DNA of 9,234 nt from an uncultured Bacteroidales bacterium (GCA_902461985.1 CABQAB010000064.1:1-9234); one strand, 5' to 3'; numbered from the stretch's first letter, positions 1 through 6,856 are shown. A program made the numbers and translations. The notes: a model not told the origin generated them from the sequence alone.

Positions 1-1056
1 TACATGTTCTATGCCCGCCCCTCCACTTTCGACAAGACCAAGTTCCCGGGGCATATCGAACTCTTCGACTACACTTTGCCGGAGGGGGAAACTGATGCCG
101 GGACTCCGGTTCTTCTTGAAATGTTCGAATGGATGAAGAGCAAAATCAGAAACATCAACGAGCACGACCCCGAAGCCACTTTCGCACTGTATGTGGATGA
201 CATCCGCAGCCGTATCGGCTATTTCTGGTTCTCCGAACTGGGAATCGCCCCGGAGCGCGTGAAAGTGACCCTGCTTTCCGACGGAAACTGGACATACCAG
301 ACTTTCTTCGACGAATTCGGAAGCAGCCTGAAAGGTAAAAAGGCATGGAACAGGTATGTGGAAGAAATCATGGAACTGGACTGGAAAGAGGGTACCACAC
401 AAGACCCATATAAAGGGACATTAAACGAACTGAACGGGAACACCCGCTGGTGCTACTACCTTTCATGCCACCCGCGTTTCCGCTATCTGATGCACGACGG
501 TTCACTTTTGGAGACCAAAGACTCCTATGTGAAGGAACAGATGACAAAGATGCACATCTGGAACCAGAGCCCGTACCAGATGCTGGACAAACTGAGTCCT
601 GAAAGATACCGGACATTTTTTGACATGGCATCATTCGACAGCAGCGAGTTTGACAGGCTTTTCGATGCATCGCCGAAGCCGAACCTCATCATTCTCGGAA
701 CGAACCCGAGAACGGACGAGGAAAAAATCGCCGAACAGAGGAACTTCACAAGGGCGGTCTACGAAAAATACAAAGACAGCTACGATATTTTCTTCAAGCC
801 ACATCCGTCCGACAAGTCCAGCGAGAACTATGAAACCGAGTTCCCCGGAATGACAAGGCTTCCACGCGCACCGTTCGAGATGTTCCTATGGAAACTCGGA
901 AGCAAGATGGACATTCTCGGAGGCTACCAGACTACAAGTCTCCTCACCTGCCCTAAGGAGAAAGTCAAATTCCTTTTCCATAAGGGACCTGAAGACCTGC
1001 CCAAGCCGCTTGACAAGCTTTTCGCGGACTCAGACGTGGAGTGGATGGCAAAGTAA
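1..1056 (+). CDS. GT80-like glycosyltransferase (sialyltransferase fold), 5'-truncated by window edge
   Basis: Probable sugar transferase of the GT80 family, whose members move sialic acid from CMP-sialate to surface glycans. Residue numbers count from the ATG at base 4. The C-terminal half lines up by eye, from memory, with Pasteurella PM0188: an SDG triplet (D93-G94) where the family has D/E-D/E-G with the catalytic Asp; a KPHP motif (H267-P268), the family HP motif; then GGYQTTSLLTCPKEK at 306-320, equivalent to GGVASSLYFSLPKEK. The CMP-phosphate-binding Ser-Ser pair is Thr-Thr here (310-311). The frame is open through base 1 and family members run to about 390-410 residues, so the real start probably lies some 60 residues upstream. 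No signal peptide or membrane segment is visible. It converges on the beta-lactamase gene. The fold is likely; donor and acceptor are unknown, and another nonulosonic acid or Kdo-like sugar is possible. Confidence 0.75.
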   Translation, partial: YMFYARPSTFDKTKFPGHIELFDYTLPEGETDAGTPVLLEMFEWMKSKIRNINEHDPEATFALYVDDIRSRIGYFWFSELGIAPERVKVTLLSDGNWTYQTFFDEFGSSLKGKKAWNRYVEEIMELDWKEGTTQDPYKGTLNELNGNTRWCYYLSCHPRFRYLMHDGSLLETKDSYVKEQMTKMHIWNQSPYQMLDKLSPERYRTFFDMASFDSSEFDRLFDASPKPNLIILGTNPRTDEEKIAEQRNFTRAVYEKYKDSYDIFFKPHPSDKSSENYETEFPGMTRLPRAPFEMFLWKLGSKMDILGGYQTTSLLTCPKEKVKFLFHKGPEDLPKPLDKLFADSDVEWMAK

Positions 1057-1074
1057 ACCTCTAACAAAGAGTTT
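1055..1074. terminator. Weak hairpin between convergent genes
   Basis: CTCT (1059-1062) pairs with AGAG (1068-1071) around a five-base loop. An AAA/TTT extension (1055-1057 with 1072-1074) adds to the stem if one C is bulged. It overlaps the glycosyltransferase stop codon in the 21-base gap before the end of the beta-lactamase gene, where a bidirectional terminator would be expected. The stem is short and A/T-rich and the T run is only three bases, so this is a weak call. Confidence 0.25.
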
Positions 1075-1077
1075 GCG

Positions 1078-2064
1078 TCAAATGGACGAGAGGCAGTCGT
1101 AGACGGCACCGGAAATCTTCGCGATTACCTTTTCAGCATCAGCCTGCTCGCCTTTGAAATCACGGACGAGCACGGCGATGGAATATGATTTCCCTGACGG
1201 CAGGCGGACATGGCCGCCGTCATTGACAGCCATGACCTCGCCGCTGGAATTGACGTAGCCTGAACCGGTACGGTGGGCGAAAGACAGTCCATTCTGTGCA
1301 GGAAGACCTGCAGTTATGCGGGCAAGCCCGGTGTCGCACAGCCTCATGGCACGGATGACTGCATCCTGCTTGTCCCTGCTCACTATATCCATGGTGAAGA
1401 TTCTGTTCACGAGACTGGCATACGACAATGGTGACGAACAGTTGTCATAGCTCCGGGAATGTTCCTCCTGCATTTCAGATTCCTTCCAGCGGAGACGGAA
1501 ACTGTCTTCCGGCAGCAGGCTGCGGACATAGGCGTCGGTCCCGGCGACTGACACGATTCTGTCGAAAAGGATGTTGCTCGCATTGTTGTCGCTATGGATG
1601 AGGAGCCAGTCGAGAAGTTCTCCCACCGTGGTTTTGAGAGTTCCTCCGGTGTATCCATCTATCATAGGACTCCATGTGTTCCTGTTCAGTTCACTTTCCG
1701 GCACGTCGACAATCATGTCAAGCCCCTCGCCCCGTATGTCAAGGACATGGCACACGGCTAAGGCCTCATGCAGCTTGAACATGCTCATCAGCGGATAATC
1801 CGCCGAATTGTTGAAGACTATCGTGTCCGCACTGTCCGTTATGACAGCCACGCCGAACCGTCCCGGCTGCCCATCGGTTATCTCCTCCAGGCGTTCTACG
1901 AGCCGTTCATGTGCTTTGGAATCGTCTTTTCCACGCTGACAGCCGCAGGATACGGGAAGAAGCAAAGTGAATGGAAGGGCCGCCGCGATAACGGCAACAT
2001 TTTTCACGGCCCGCATACATACCGCGCCGACAGCACTCGAATGTCGTAAAAAAGAAAAAATCAT
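1078..2064 (-). CDS. Class A beta-lactamase (subclass A2-like, CfxA/CepA/PER relatives)
   Basis: Serine hydrolase that would open the beta-lactam ring in the periplasm. Class A landmarks are in order: S94-M-F-K97 (SxxK, nucleophile and general base); S158-D-N160 (SDN loop); E195 in the omega loop within KESEMQ (the E166 equivalent); and H264-R-T-G-S268 in place of KTG. WSPMIDGY and DNCSSP blocks resemble subclass A2 enzymes. A basic stretch and hydrophobic core (residues 17-39) end at C40/C42, so this is an exported protein and perhaps a lipoprotein, although the lipobox is imperfect. The ATG at 2064 overlaps the upstream transporter's TGA (ATGA), which favours this start. A second ATG at 2016 (Met17) would give a more standard signal peptide. 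Last gene of the minus-strand cluster. Substrate range cannot be read from sequence, and a penicillin-binding or low-activity homologue is possible. The Arg at the Lys234 site also occurs in carbenicillinases. Confidence 0.9.
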   Translation of the reverse strand: MIFSFLRHSSAVGAVCMRAVKNVAVIAAALPFTLLLPVSCGCQRGKDDSKAHERLVERLEEITDGQPGRFGVAVITDSADTIVFNNSADYPLMSMFKLHEALAVCHVLDIRGEGLDMIVDVPESELNRNTWSPMIDGYTGGTLKTTVGELLDWLLIHSDNNASNILFDRIVSVAGTDAYVRSLLPEDSFRLRWKESEMQEEHSRSYDNCSSPLSYASLVNRIFTMDIVSRDKQDAVIRAMRLCDTGLARITAGLPAQNGLSFAHRTGSGYVNSSGEVMAVNDGGHVRLPSGKSYSIAVLVRDFKGEQADAEKVIAKISGAVYDCLSSI

Positions 2065-3815
2065 ATCTTCATCTGATTAGATTTTCCAGTGCAAAAGTCT
2101 TTCTGAAGGGCCTGCGAGACATTTATGATGTAATCGCCCATACGCTCCAGTTCGCTCACCACATCCATGTAATAGACACTTGACTGGTATTTCCTGCTGC
2201 CGTTTTCAATGCCTTCGATCTCCTCGTCGCGGAGACGGTCACGCATTGCGTTGATGCGATTTTCAGCCTCATAGGCATTCGAGATGTCGTCCAGACCCTC
2301 CTCGCCGGCTGCTTCAAGATTGTGTATCATCACACCGAACGCTTCGTCCACACGCGAAATCATGCCATTGACATTCTCCGTCTCAGGAACGTCAAACGAC
2401 TTCCCATGCCCGTTCCTGCGCACAAGAATACGGCTGATGGACTCCCCTGAATCACCCAAAGACTCCAGTTCACCGATTATCCTGTACATGGCCTTGACTC
2501 TGGACGCCGTGAGGACACTGATTTCCGCTGACGTAACGGAATTGAGGAAAGCGGCTATCTCTCCCTCGATACGGTCCGATATCTCTTCATATTTCACGAG
2601 TTTGGCCCTCAGTTCCTCAAAACGGTCCGGAGACTTCTCATTGACTGCTTCCCTGACATATCCAAGCCCCCGGCGGGATATTTCCGCGAAATGCACTATT
2701 TCCTTTGAAGCCTGCTCTATGGCAAGTTCAGGTGCGGAAATATGACCTGCATCGATATATTTGAGCCTGAAAACCTCGTCCTCGCTGTTTTCAGGAGACT
2801 TTATGAGGAAAGTGACGATTTTCTCTATGGCCCCGGAAAACCATATCAGTACGAAGGTGTTGATTACGTTGAAGGAAGTGTGGAGCATGGCCAGCCCGTA
2901 CAGAGCCGCAGTTCCACCCGGACCAGACGGGTCATCTACAGCAAACCCTTCCGCAGCAGGATTCGGAAGACCGAACCATGTGATGATCAGTCCCACCATG
3001 GAAAGGAACGGCTTGAACAGAATCAAGGCCCAGACAACTCCGAACAGATTGAAGACTGTATGCGACAGGGCCGCCCTCTTTGCGGACACATTACCCACCG
3101 AGGCCGCAATATTGGCCGTGATTGTGGTTCCTATGTTCTCTCCAAGCACCATCGCACACGCCATGTCGAACGGTATCCAGCCCATGCTCAGCATTATCAG
3201 CGTTATTGCCATCGTAGCGGACGAGGACTGAAGGACAAGCGTGAGTACGGTGCCGAATGCAAGGAAAATAAGAACTGACCAGAAACCGTAGCCCGACCAT
3301 TCACGCACGAATGCCAGAACTTCAGGAGTCTGTTTCAAGTCCGGGACGGACTCCTTCATGAATGAAAGTCCGAGAAAAAGCAGTGAAAAGCCTACGACAA
3401 GCTCTCCCCAGTTCCGTCTGACGCTCCTCTTTGAGTTTGAAAGGAGAAAGCCGGCAAGCATCAGGGGCACGGCGAGGACGGAAATGTCAGCCTTGAAACC
3501 GAGCCATGCAACGAGCCATGCAGTCACCGTCGTACCTATGTTTGCACCCATGATTACCCCTATGGCCTGTACAAGGGTAAGCAGTCCGGCATTGACGAAG
3601 CTGACAACCATCACTGTCGTAGCGGAAGAAGACTGGATGACGGCAGTGATTCCAAGTCCGGTCATAACTCTTTTGAAGGGATTTGACGTCATGGATTCCA
3701 GAAACCCTCTCAGGCGGTCTCCGGCAGCTTTCTGAAGTCCGGAGCTCATCAGGTTCATTCCATAGAGGAACATTCCCAAAGCCCCGAAAAGCGTTAAAAT
3801 CTGAAGAATTCCCAT
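2061..3815 (-). CDS. Na+/phosphate cotransporter family protein with C-terminal PhoU-like domain
   Basis: Inner-membrane protein of the NptA/YjbB (SLC34-related) family, expected to move inorganic phosphate with Na+. The membrane half holds the family's internal duplication: QSSSATTV (61-68) with GANIGTTVTAW (90-100), and QSSSATMA (196-203) with GENIGTTITAN (225-235). Hydrophobic helices fill residues 1-340. From about 350 to 575 the sequence is charged and helical, with ELESLGDSGESI and ELERMGDYIINVSQAL segments typical of PhoU-like helical bundles, which may sense or gate transport. The 584-residue length fits the two-domain bacterial form. The ATG at 3815 lies 34 bases after the antiporter stop. 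Its own stop overlaps the beta-lactamase start, suggesting one transcript and translational coupling. Direction of transport (uptake or export) is not determined by the sequence. Confidence 0.93.
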   Translation of the reverse strand: MGILQILTLFGALGMFLYGMNLMSSGLQKAAGDRLRGFLESMTSNPFKRVMTGLGITAVIQSSSATTVMVVSFVNAGLLTLVQAIGVIMGANIGTTVTAWLVAWLGFKADISVLAVPLMLAGFLLSNSKRSVRRNWGELVVGFSLLFLGLSFMKESVPDLKQTPEVLAFVREWSGYGFWSVLIFLAFGTVLTLVLQSSSATMAITLIMLSMGWIPFDMACAMVLGENIGTTITANIAASVGNVSAKRAALSHTVFNLFGVVWALILFKPFLSMVGLIITWFGLPNPAAEGFAVDDPSGPGGTAALYGLAMLHTSFNVINTFVLIWFSGAIEKIVTFLIKSPENSEDEVFRLKYIDAGHISAPELAIEQASKEIVHFAEISRRGLGYVREAVNEKSPDRFEELRAKLVKYEEISDRIEGEIAAFLNSVTSAEISVLTASRVKAMYRIIGELESLGDSGESISRILVRRNGHGKSFDVPETENVNGMISRVDEAFGVMIHNLEAAGEEGLDDISNAYEAENRINAMRDRLRDEEIEGIENGSRKYQSSVYYMDVVSELERMGDYIINVSQALQKDFCTGKSNQMKI

Positions 3816-3849
3816 AGTATTTAGTAATTTGAATAAAGTGCATCAATTA

Positions 3850-4842
3850 CTATTGAATAAGATAAATATTGTAGACCACGAACGCCAGAAGCATCACTGT
3901 TCCGCCGGCCCTGCCTATTCTCCCTCTTATGCCGAAAAACAGAGGCAGCATGGCCGCCGCAGTCATCACCGCGAAATCTATGTCTGTAATCCCGGAAGAA
4001 GTAAGACCTCCGGCCTGCGAACTGAGACCGAGAATGAGGGTCAGATTGAAAATGTTGGAGCCTATGACGTTACCTAAGGCCAGCTGGGTGTTTTTCCTGA
4101 GCGCGGCAGCAATGGATGCCGCCAGTTCGGGAAGAGAAGTACCGCAGGCTATCAGGGTTATGGCGATAACGGCCTCGCTCATTCCCCATGCCTTCGCTAT
4201 GACTATGGTCTTGTCCACGAACAGTTCGCAGCTTATGATGAGTACGGCAAGCCCCGCGGCGACCTTCAGGAAGGCAATCCATAATGGAGCCGCATCAGAC
4301 TTTGCGGCGGGATTTGCGGTTGAGTTTGCAGCTGGATTTGCTTCAGAGTTTGCGACAGAGTTCGCAGCATTCTCTGCAACGGGCCGCATGTCCCGCCGCA
4401 GAGAATACCACATGAAAAATGCGAAGCACAGGAGAAGAACCACCCCGTCCACCCGGCTGATGAAAGCCGGACTTCCGTTGAAGAAATTGGAAGTCAGCAT
4501 CCATGAAAGCACCGATACGAAAATGCAGAACGGAATCTCGAACCTCACATTGTTCCGGCTGACTGCCACGGGAAAGAACAATGCGGTGAGTCCGAGTATT
4601 CCAAGGATATTGAAAATGTTCGACCCGACGACATTGCCTATGGCCACGTCCGGATTGCCGTGCATGGCGGACGAAAAGCTTACCGTGAGCTCCGGCAGAG
4701 AAGTCCCCACCCCGACTATGAGTGCGCCTATGAGAAAATCGGACATGCCGAACCTCTTGGCCACTGAGACGGCTCCAGATACCAGAGTGTCAGCTCCCAG
4801 GACTATTCCTGCCAAAGCCAACGTCAGAATGACATATTCCAT
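3850..4842 (-). CDS. CaCA-family Na+/Ca2+ (or cation/Ca2+) antiporter, YrbG-like
   Basis: Inner-membrane antiporter that would export Ca2+ in exchange for Na+ or H+. Both diagnostic alpha repeats are intact: GVGTSLPEL (44-52) with GNVVGSNIFNI (69-79), and ACGTSLPEL (232-240) with GNVIGSNIFNL (257-267). The acidic Glu of each GTSLPEL is the ion-binding residue in this family. About ten hydrophobic helices are visible, and the 330-residue length fits YrbG-type proteins. The loop between the two halves (residues 158-184) is an unusual Ala/Asn-rich run of tetrapeptide repeats encoded by a 12-bp DNA repeat. It starts 10 bases after the small membrane-protein gene and ends 34 bases before the phosphate transporter gene, so co-transcription is likely. 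Ion specificity (Na+, K+ or H+ as counter-ion) is inferred from family only. Confidence 0.93.
   Translation of the reverse strand: MEYVILTLALAGIVLGADTLVSGAVSVAKRFGMSDFLIGALIVGVGTSLPELTVSFSSAMHGNPDVAIGNVVGSNIFNILGILGLTALFFPVAVSRNNVRFEIPFCIFVSVLSWMLTSNFFNGSPAFISRVDGVVLLLCFAFFMWYSLRRDMRPVAENAANSVANSEANPAANSTANPAAKSDAAPLWIAFLKVAAGLAVLIISCELFVDKTIVIAKAWGMSEAVIAITLIACGTSLPELAASIAAALRKNTQLALGNVIGSNIFNLTLILGLSSQAGGLTSSGITDIDFAVMTAAAMLPLFFGIRGRIGRAGGTVMLLAFVVYNIYLIQ
4301..4384. repeat. Seven-copy degenerate 12-bp tandem repeat inside the antiporter gene
   Basis: Seven consecutive 12-base units begin at 4301, 4313, 4325, 4337, 4349, 4361 and 4373. The first five start with TTTGC on the plus strand and the last two with TTCGC and TCTGC. 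The unit is a multiple of three, so on the coding (minus) strand it encodes tandem Ser/Pro-x-Ala-Asn tetrapeptides in the loop between the two halves of the antiporter. Gain or loss of a unit would change loop length without shifting the frame. Confidence 0.85.
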
Positions 4843-4852
4843 GGCCAGTTCT

Positions 4853-5296
4853 TTATTTCACGAATTTCTCCGCCTCCGACAGATCAAATTCATACATTCC
4901 GGTACAAGGCTCGTATCTGTAAGGAATGTACGAGAACAGACGGAGATAAGCCTTGCCTGACTTCCGGCTGCTGTAGATGTCGAGACGCACAGCCGTGCCG
5001 CTGTCCTCCCTGCTCCCGTCGAAAGCCTTGTTGTCTCTGAGAGCCATTGATATAGTCTCTTTCATATCCTGGGCGAAATAACGCTCCGTCTTCATGTACC
5101 TCGCTCCGGAATCCTTGTCCTTATACCCTGTTTTCATGAATATCGCCGTCGCTGCTCCAGAAAAAAGGAGAAGCCAGCCGAGAAGGTTCAACGATGCAGG
5201 CAGGGGACAGAGAATCATCGTCACTCCTGAAACTGCCAATATAATATCTGTCAGGATATCCTTCATGGACCTGACCTTAACGAATTCTTTTTCCAT
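4853..5296 (-). CDS. Hypothetical small membrane protein, two predicted transmembrane helices
   Basis: I do not recognise a family. The 147-residue product has a short charged N-terminus, two hydrophobic segments (about 15-32 and 37-54) joined by a turn with prolines (PLPAS), then a soluble domain of some 90 residues. This tail holds a basic/acidic helical stretch (60-92) followed by alternating strand-like segments, including VRLDIYSS and AYLRLFSYIPYRYEP, and ends in an acidic FDLSEAEKFVK. It appears to be a hairpin-anchored protein, with the tail probably on the cytoplasmic side because of the lysines after helix 2. The ATG at 5296 was chosen; Met11 is an alternative. It is the first gene of the minus-strand cluster, ending only 10 bases before the antiporter start, so it may be an accessory factor for the transporters. 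That role is inferred from position alone. Confidence 0.8.
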   Translation of the reverse strand: MEKEFVKVRSMKDILTDIILAVSGVTMILCPLPASLNLLGWLLLFSGAATAIFMKTGYKDKDSGARYMKTERYFAQDMKETISMALRDNKAFDGSREDSGTAVRLDIYSSRKSGKAYLRLFSYIPYRYEPCTGMYEFDLSEAEKFVK

Positions 5297-5369
5297 AATA
5301 CAATTGAATTGAGTTTTTATACAATAATAAGCGCGGCTGCACCGGGCCGCATGGGATTATAGAAAAATT

Positions 5370-5741
5370 CTAAATCAGGAATCTGCAGAGCTTTGCAAGA
5401 TATTTTCCTCCTAAGTGGAAGGAAACTGCCCTGGAGCAGTACCGCCCTGATGCACATGCCGGAATCACCGGCCTCGCTGTCACCAGAGGACAACGCGCTG
5501 CGAAACCTCCGCCAGCTGGACGGGATCCGCCACGACCCGATGAAGGGCGACCGTCAAACCACTCTGCCGGACGTGAAAGACTGAATTCACTATCTATGGG
5601 AGAAAGTGCAGGTCGGCAACACTCCTGCAGAATGGCGGGACCGTTGTCCGGCTCTATGCCGTCGCCGCCGGCTTCCGGCACGAAATGCCCGAGGACAAGC
5701 AGAGAGACTACTGCCAAGAAGATATATACGAACCTTTTCAC
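5370..5741 (-). CDS. Possible small exported protein, GTG start (doubtful)
   Basis: A 123-codon frame begins with GTG and has a convincing signal-peptide-like start: KR, then a hydrophobic core FVYIFLAVVSLLVLG (residues 4-18). The rest is rich in Gly, Arg, Ser, Pro and Cys (Cys at about 41, 42, 84, 96, 102 and 118) and matches no family I know. For the gene: the export signal, a position between same-strand genes (71 bases after the nuclease, 73 before the next gene), and no other good frame in the interval. Against it: no ATG, and the second codon positions are unusually G+C-rich while third positions are not, which is a pattern of non-coding or frame-shifted sequence. It may be a genuine lineage-specific secreted peptide or a decayed gene keeping only its signal sequence. 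Confidence 0.4.
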   Translation of the reverse strand: MKRFVYIFLAVVSLLVLGHFVPEAGGDGIEPDNGPAILQECCRPALSPIDSEFSLSRPAEWFDGRPSSGRGGSRPAGGGFAARCPLVTARPVIPACASGRYCSRAVSFHLGGKYLAKLCRFLI

Positions 5742-5812
5742 AATACGAACAATCTTCTACCTATAAAAACATTTTCAACTGCAAAAGATGTACTTCACAG
5801 GAAACATACTGT

Positions 5813-6613
5813 TCAGAACAATGAGTTCAGCACCGCGGCGAGACGATAGCCGGCAACGGCCAGCCTCTCCTCAAGCATGGGAGAGAAGTCATAGACGAAC
5901 TTGTACGAAAGTTCCGCCTTTGGAAGACCTCCTACATAATCGTAAATCTCCGATGCACAGGAAGAGGTTTCCACGAGCCAGTCCTCGAATGAACCTTCCG
6001 CGATATTCCGGCGTTCCCTGCATGAGGCCCTGTCAATATGTTCCGTCCATTCGGTGTAGCTCCATTTTCTCGCGGACTCTATCAGCCGGCTGTCCCACAC
6101 GGAATGGAGGTTCGTGTTCTGCCCGAACCACTTCACCTTCACCCTGTTGCCTCCGAGGTCCGACAGGTGTCCGGCATGCATGGGGCAGTGGAGATCCCCC
6201 ACCATGTGCACAATCATCATGATACAGTCGGACTTCAGACTGTCAGACATGGTCCTGCGGTTTTTCCGGAACTCGCGCGTCAGGCTGTCAAGAGCAGTGA
6301 CTACGTCACCTTTGGGATTTTTCGGCATAGAGCTGTATGTCTCCCCCTCGTCTATGTTGGCGTAATGCCATGTCTTTGTCGCGTCATATCCGTCTTTCCA
6401 GTACGGAGAATTCTGGACATTGTCCATCCACGAGGAACTGTATATGATTGAACGACCGTCAAGAATCTTTTTCAATTCTCTCTTCGTGCGCGGAGTCAGA
6501 TGCCTCTGGGCCACCGATGCCACTATGTCATGTCCTTTTGCACCCCAGCCGGACGCCGGCAGGCAGACTGGCAGCATGAGAACGGCCGCCAGAACAAATC
6601 TGAAACAATTCAT
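5813..6613 (-). CDS. Exported S1/P1-type zinc nuclease
   Basis: Periplasmic or secreted nuclease of the S1/P1 family, which cuts single-stranded DNA/RNA to 5'-mononucleotides and removes 3'-phosphates using three Zn ions. A signal peptide (1-22) ends just before W23. In the family the mature N-terminal Trp is itself a zinc ligand, and W23-GAKG-H28 reproduces the P1 start exactly in spacing. The other expected ligands are present: D64 (SWMD), H83 (TWHYANID), H136 and D140 and H146 (VHMVGDLHCPMH), and H170 and D174 (NLHSVWD). All nine sites are filled, so it should be active. The 266-residue length is typical of the family. Its promoter is visible upstream. It lies head-to-head with the sugar symporter gene and upstream of the phosphate/calcium transport cluster. 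A role in nucleotide or phosphate scavenging is inferred. Confidence 0.95.
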   Translation of the reverse strand: MNCFRFVLAAVLMLPVCLPASGWGAKGHDIVASVAQRHLTPRTKRELKKILDGRSIIYSSSWMDNVQNSPYWKDGYDATKTWHYANIDEGETYSSMPKNPKGDVVTALDSLTREFRKNRRTMSDSLKSDCIMMIVHMVGDLHCPMHAGHLSDLGGNRVKVKWFGQNTNLHSVWDSRLIESARKWSYTEWTEHIDRASCRERRNIAEGSFEDWLVETSSCASEIYDYVGGLPKAELSYKFVYDFSPMLEERLAVAGYRLAAVLNSLF

Positions 6614-6654
6614 ACAAGAAGTTGTTTAAGTTTTCCACAGATGTTTTGCACTCG

Positions 6655-6685
6655 CAAAATTAGCACATAAAAACCTGCCGTCAAA
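6655..6685 (-). promoter_or_regulatory. Bacteroidota sigma-ABfr-type promoter for the S1/P1 nuclease
   Basis: On the minus strand TTTG (plus positions 6682-6685) is followed after 19 bases by TAATTTTG (plus 6655-6662). This matches the Bacteroides consensus TTTG / TAnnTTTG at every defined base with a suitable spacer. Transcription would begin roughly seven bases downstream, leaving a leader of about 35 bases before the nuclease ATG at 6613. Confidence 0.75.
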
Positions 6686-6815
6686 AATTTTCTGTCAGAA
6701 TCTCTGCATCGCTCTGCGCCCTGCGATTACCTTCCAATGTCAAACTTTCGAGTCAGGGGCGGAAACAAATTGCAGACCTGCCGAGTTATCGTAGCAAGTC
6801 TTTCAGTATTTTTCG

Positions 6816-6823
6816 TATATTTG
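6816..6823 (+). promoter_or_regulatory. Candidate -7 element for the symporter operon
   Basis: TATATTTG matches the Bacteroidota -7 consensus TAnnTTTG and ends 33 bases before the symporter ATG, a normal distance. No TTTG is found at the expected upstream spacing (the region around 6792-6797 reads GTAGCA-like sequence), so the promoter may be weak or activator-dependent. An overlapping near-match, TATTTTTC, starts at 6807. Confidence 0.45.
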
Positions 6824-6856
6824 CGCTCCTATGCGACAACATAACAATAACACTAT

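Noticed and set aside
2284..3735. Several plus-strand open frames of 125-178 codons opposite the phosphate transporter
   Set aside because: They mirror a gene with complete QSSS and GxNIGTT motifs. The products are Ser/Arg/Pro-rich with no recognisable domain.
3929..4960. Long (343-codon) open frame on the plus strand opposite the antiporter and the small membrane protein
   Set aside because: It spans two genes on the other strand. The minus-strand antiporter has both intact CaCA alpha-repeat motifs, while the plus translation is low-complexity Ala/Met/Arg/Thr-rich, a usual mirror of membrane-protein codons.
5322..5329. TATTATTG on the minus strand as a -7 element for the four-gene cluster
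   Set aside because: One mismatch to TAnnTTTG and no TTTG at the expected distance upstream. The cluster promoter may be elsewhere or shared with the nuclease.
5333..5350. GCGGC/GCCGC hairpin as a terminator upstream of the small membrane-protein gene
   Set aside because: The stem is only 5 bp with an 8-base loop, and no T run follows on either strand.
5393..5584. Plus-strand 63-codon frame in the 5.4-5.6 kb interval
   Set aside because: It starts with TTG, has no promoter or family match and is antisense to the better (though doubtful) minus-strand frame. Its G+C-rich third positions are noted but not enough to call it.
5809..5820. CTGTTCAGAACA inverted repeat at the end of the nuclease gene
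   Set aside because: The arms are too short once a realistic loop is left, and no T run follows, so it is not a credible terminator.
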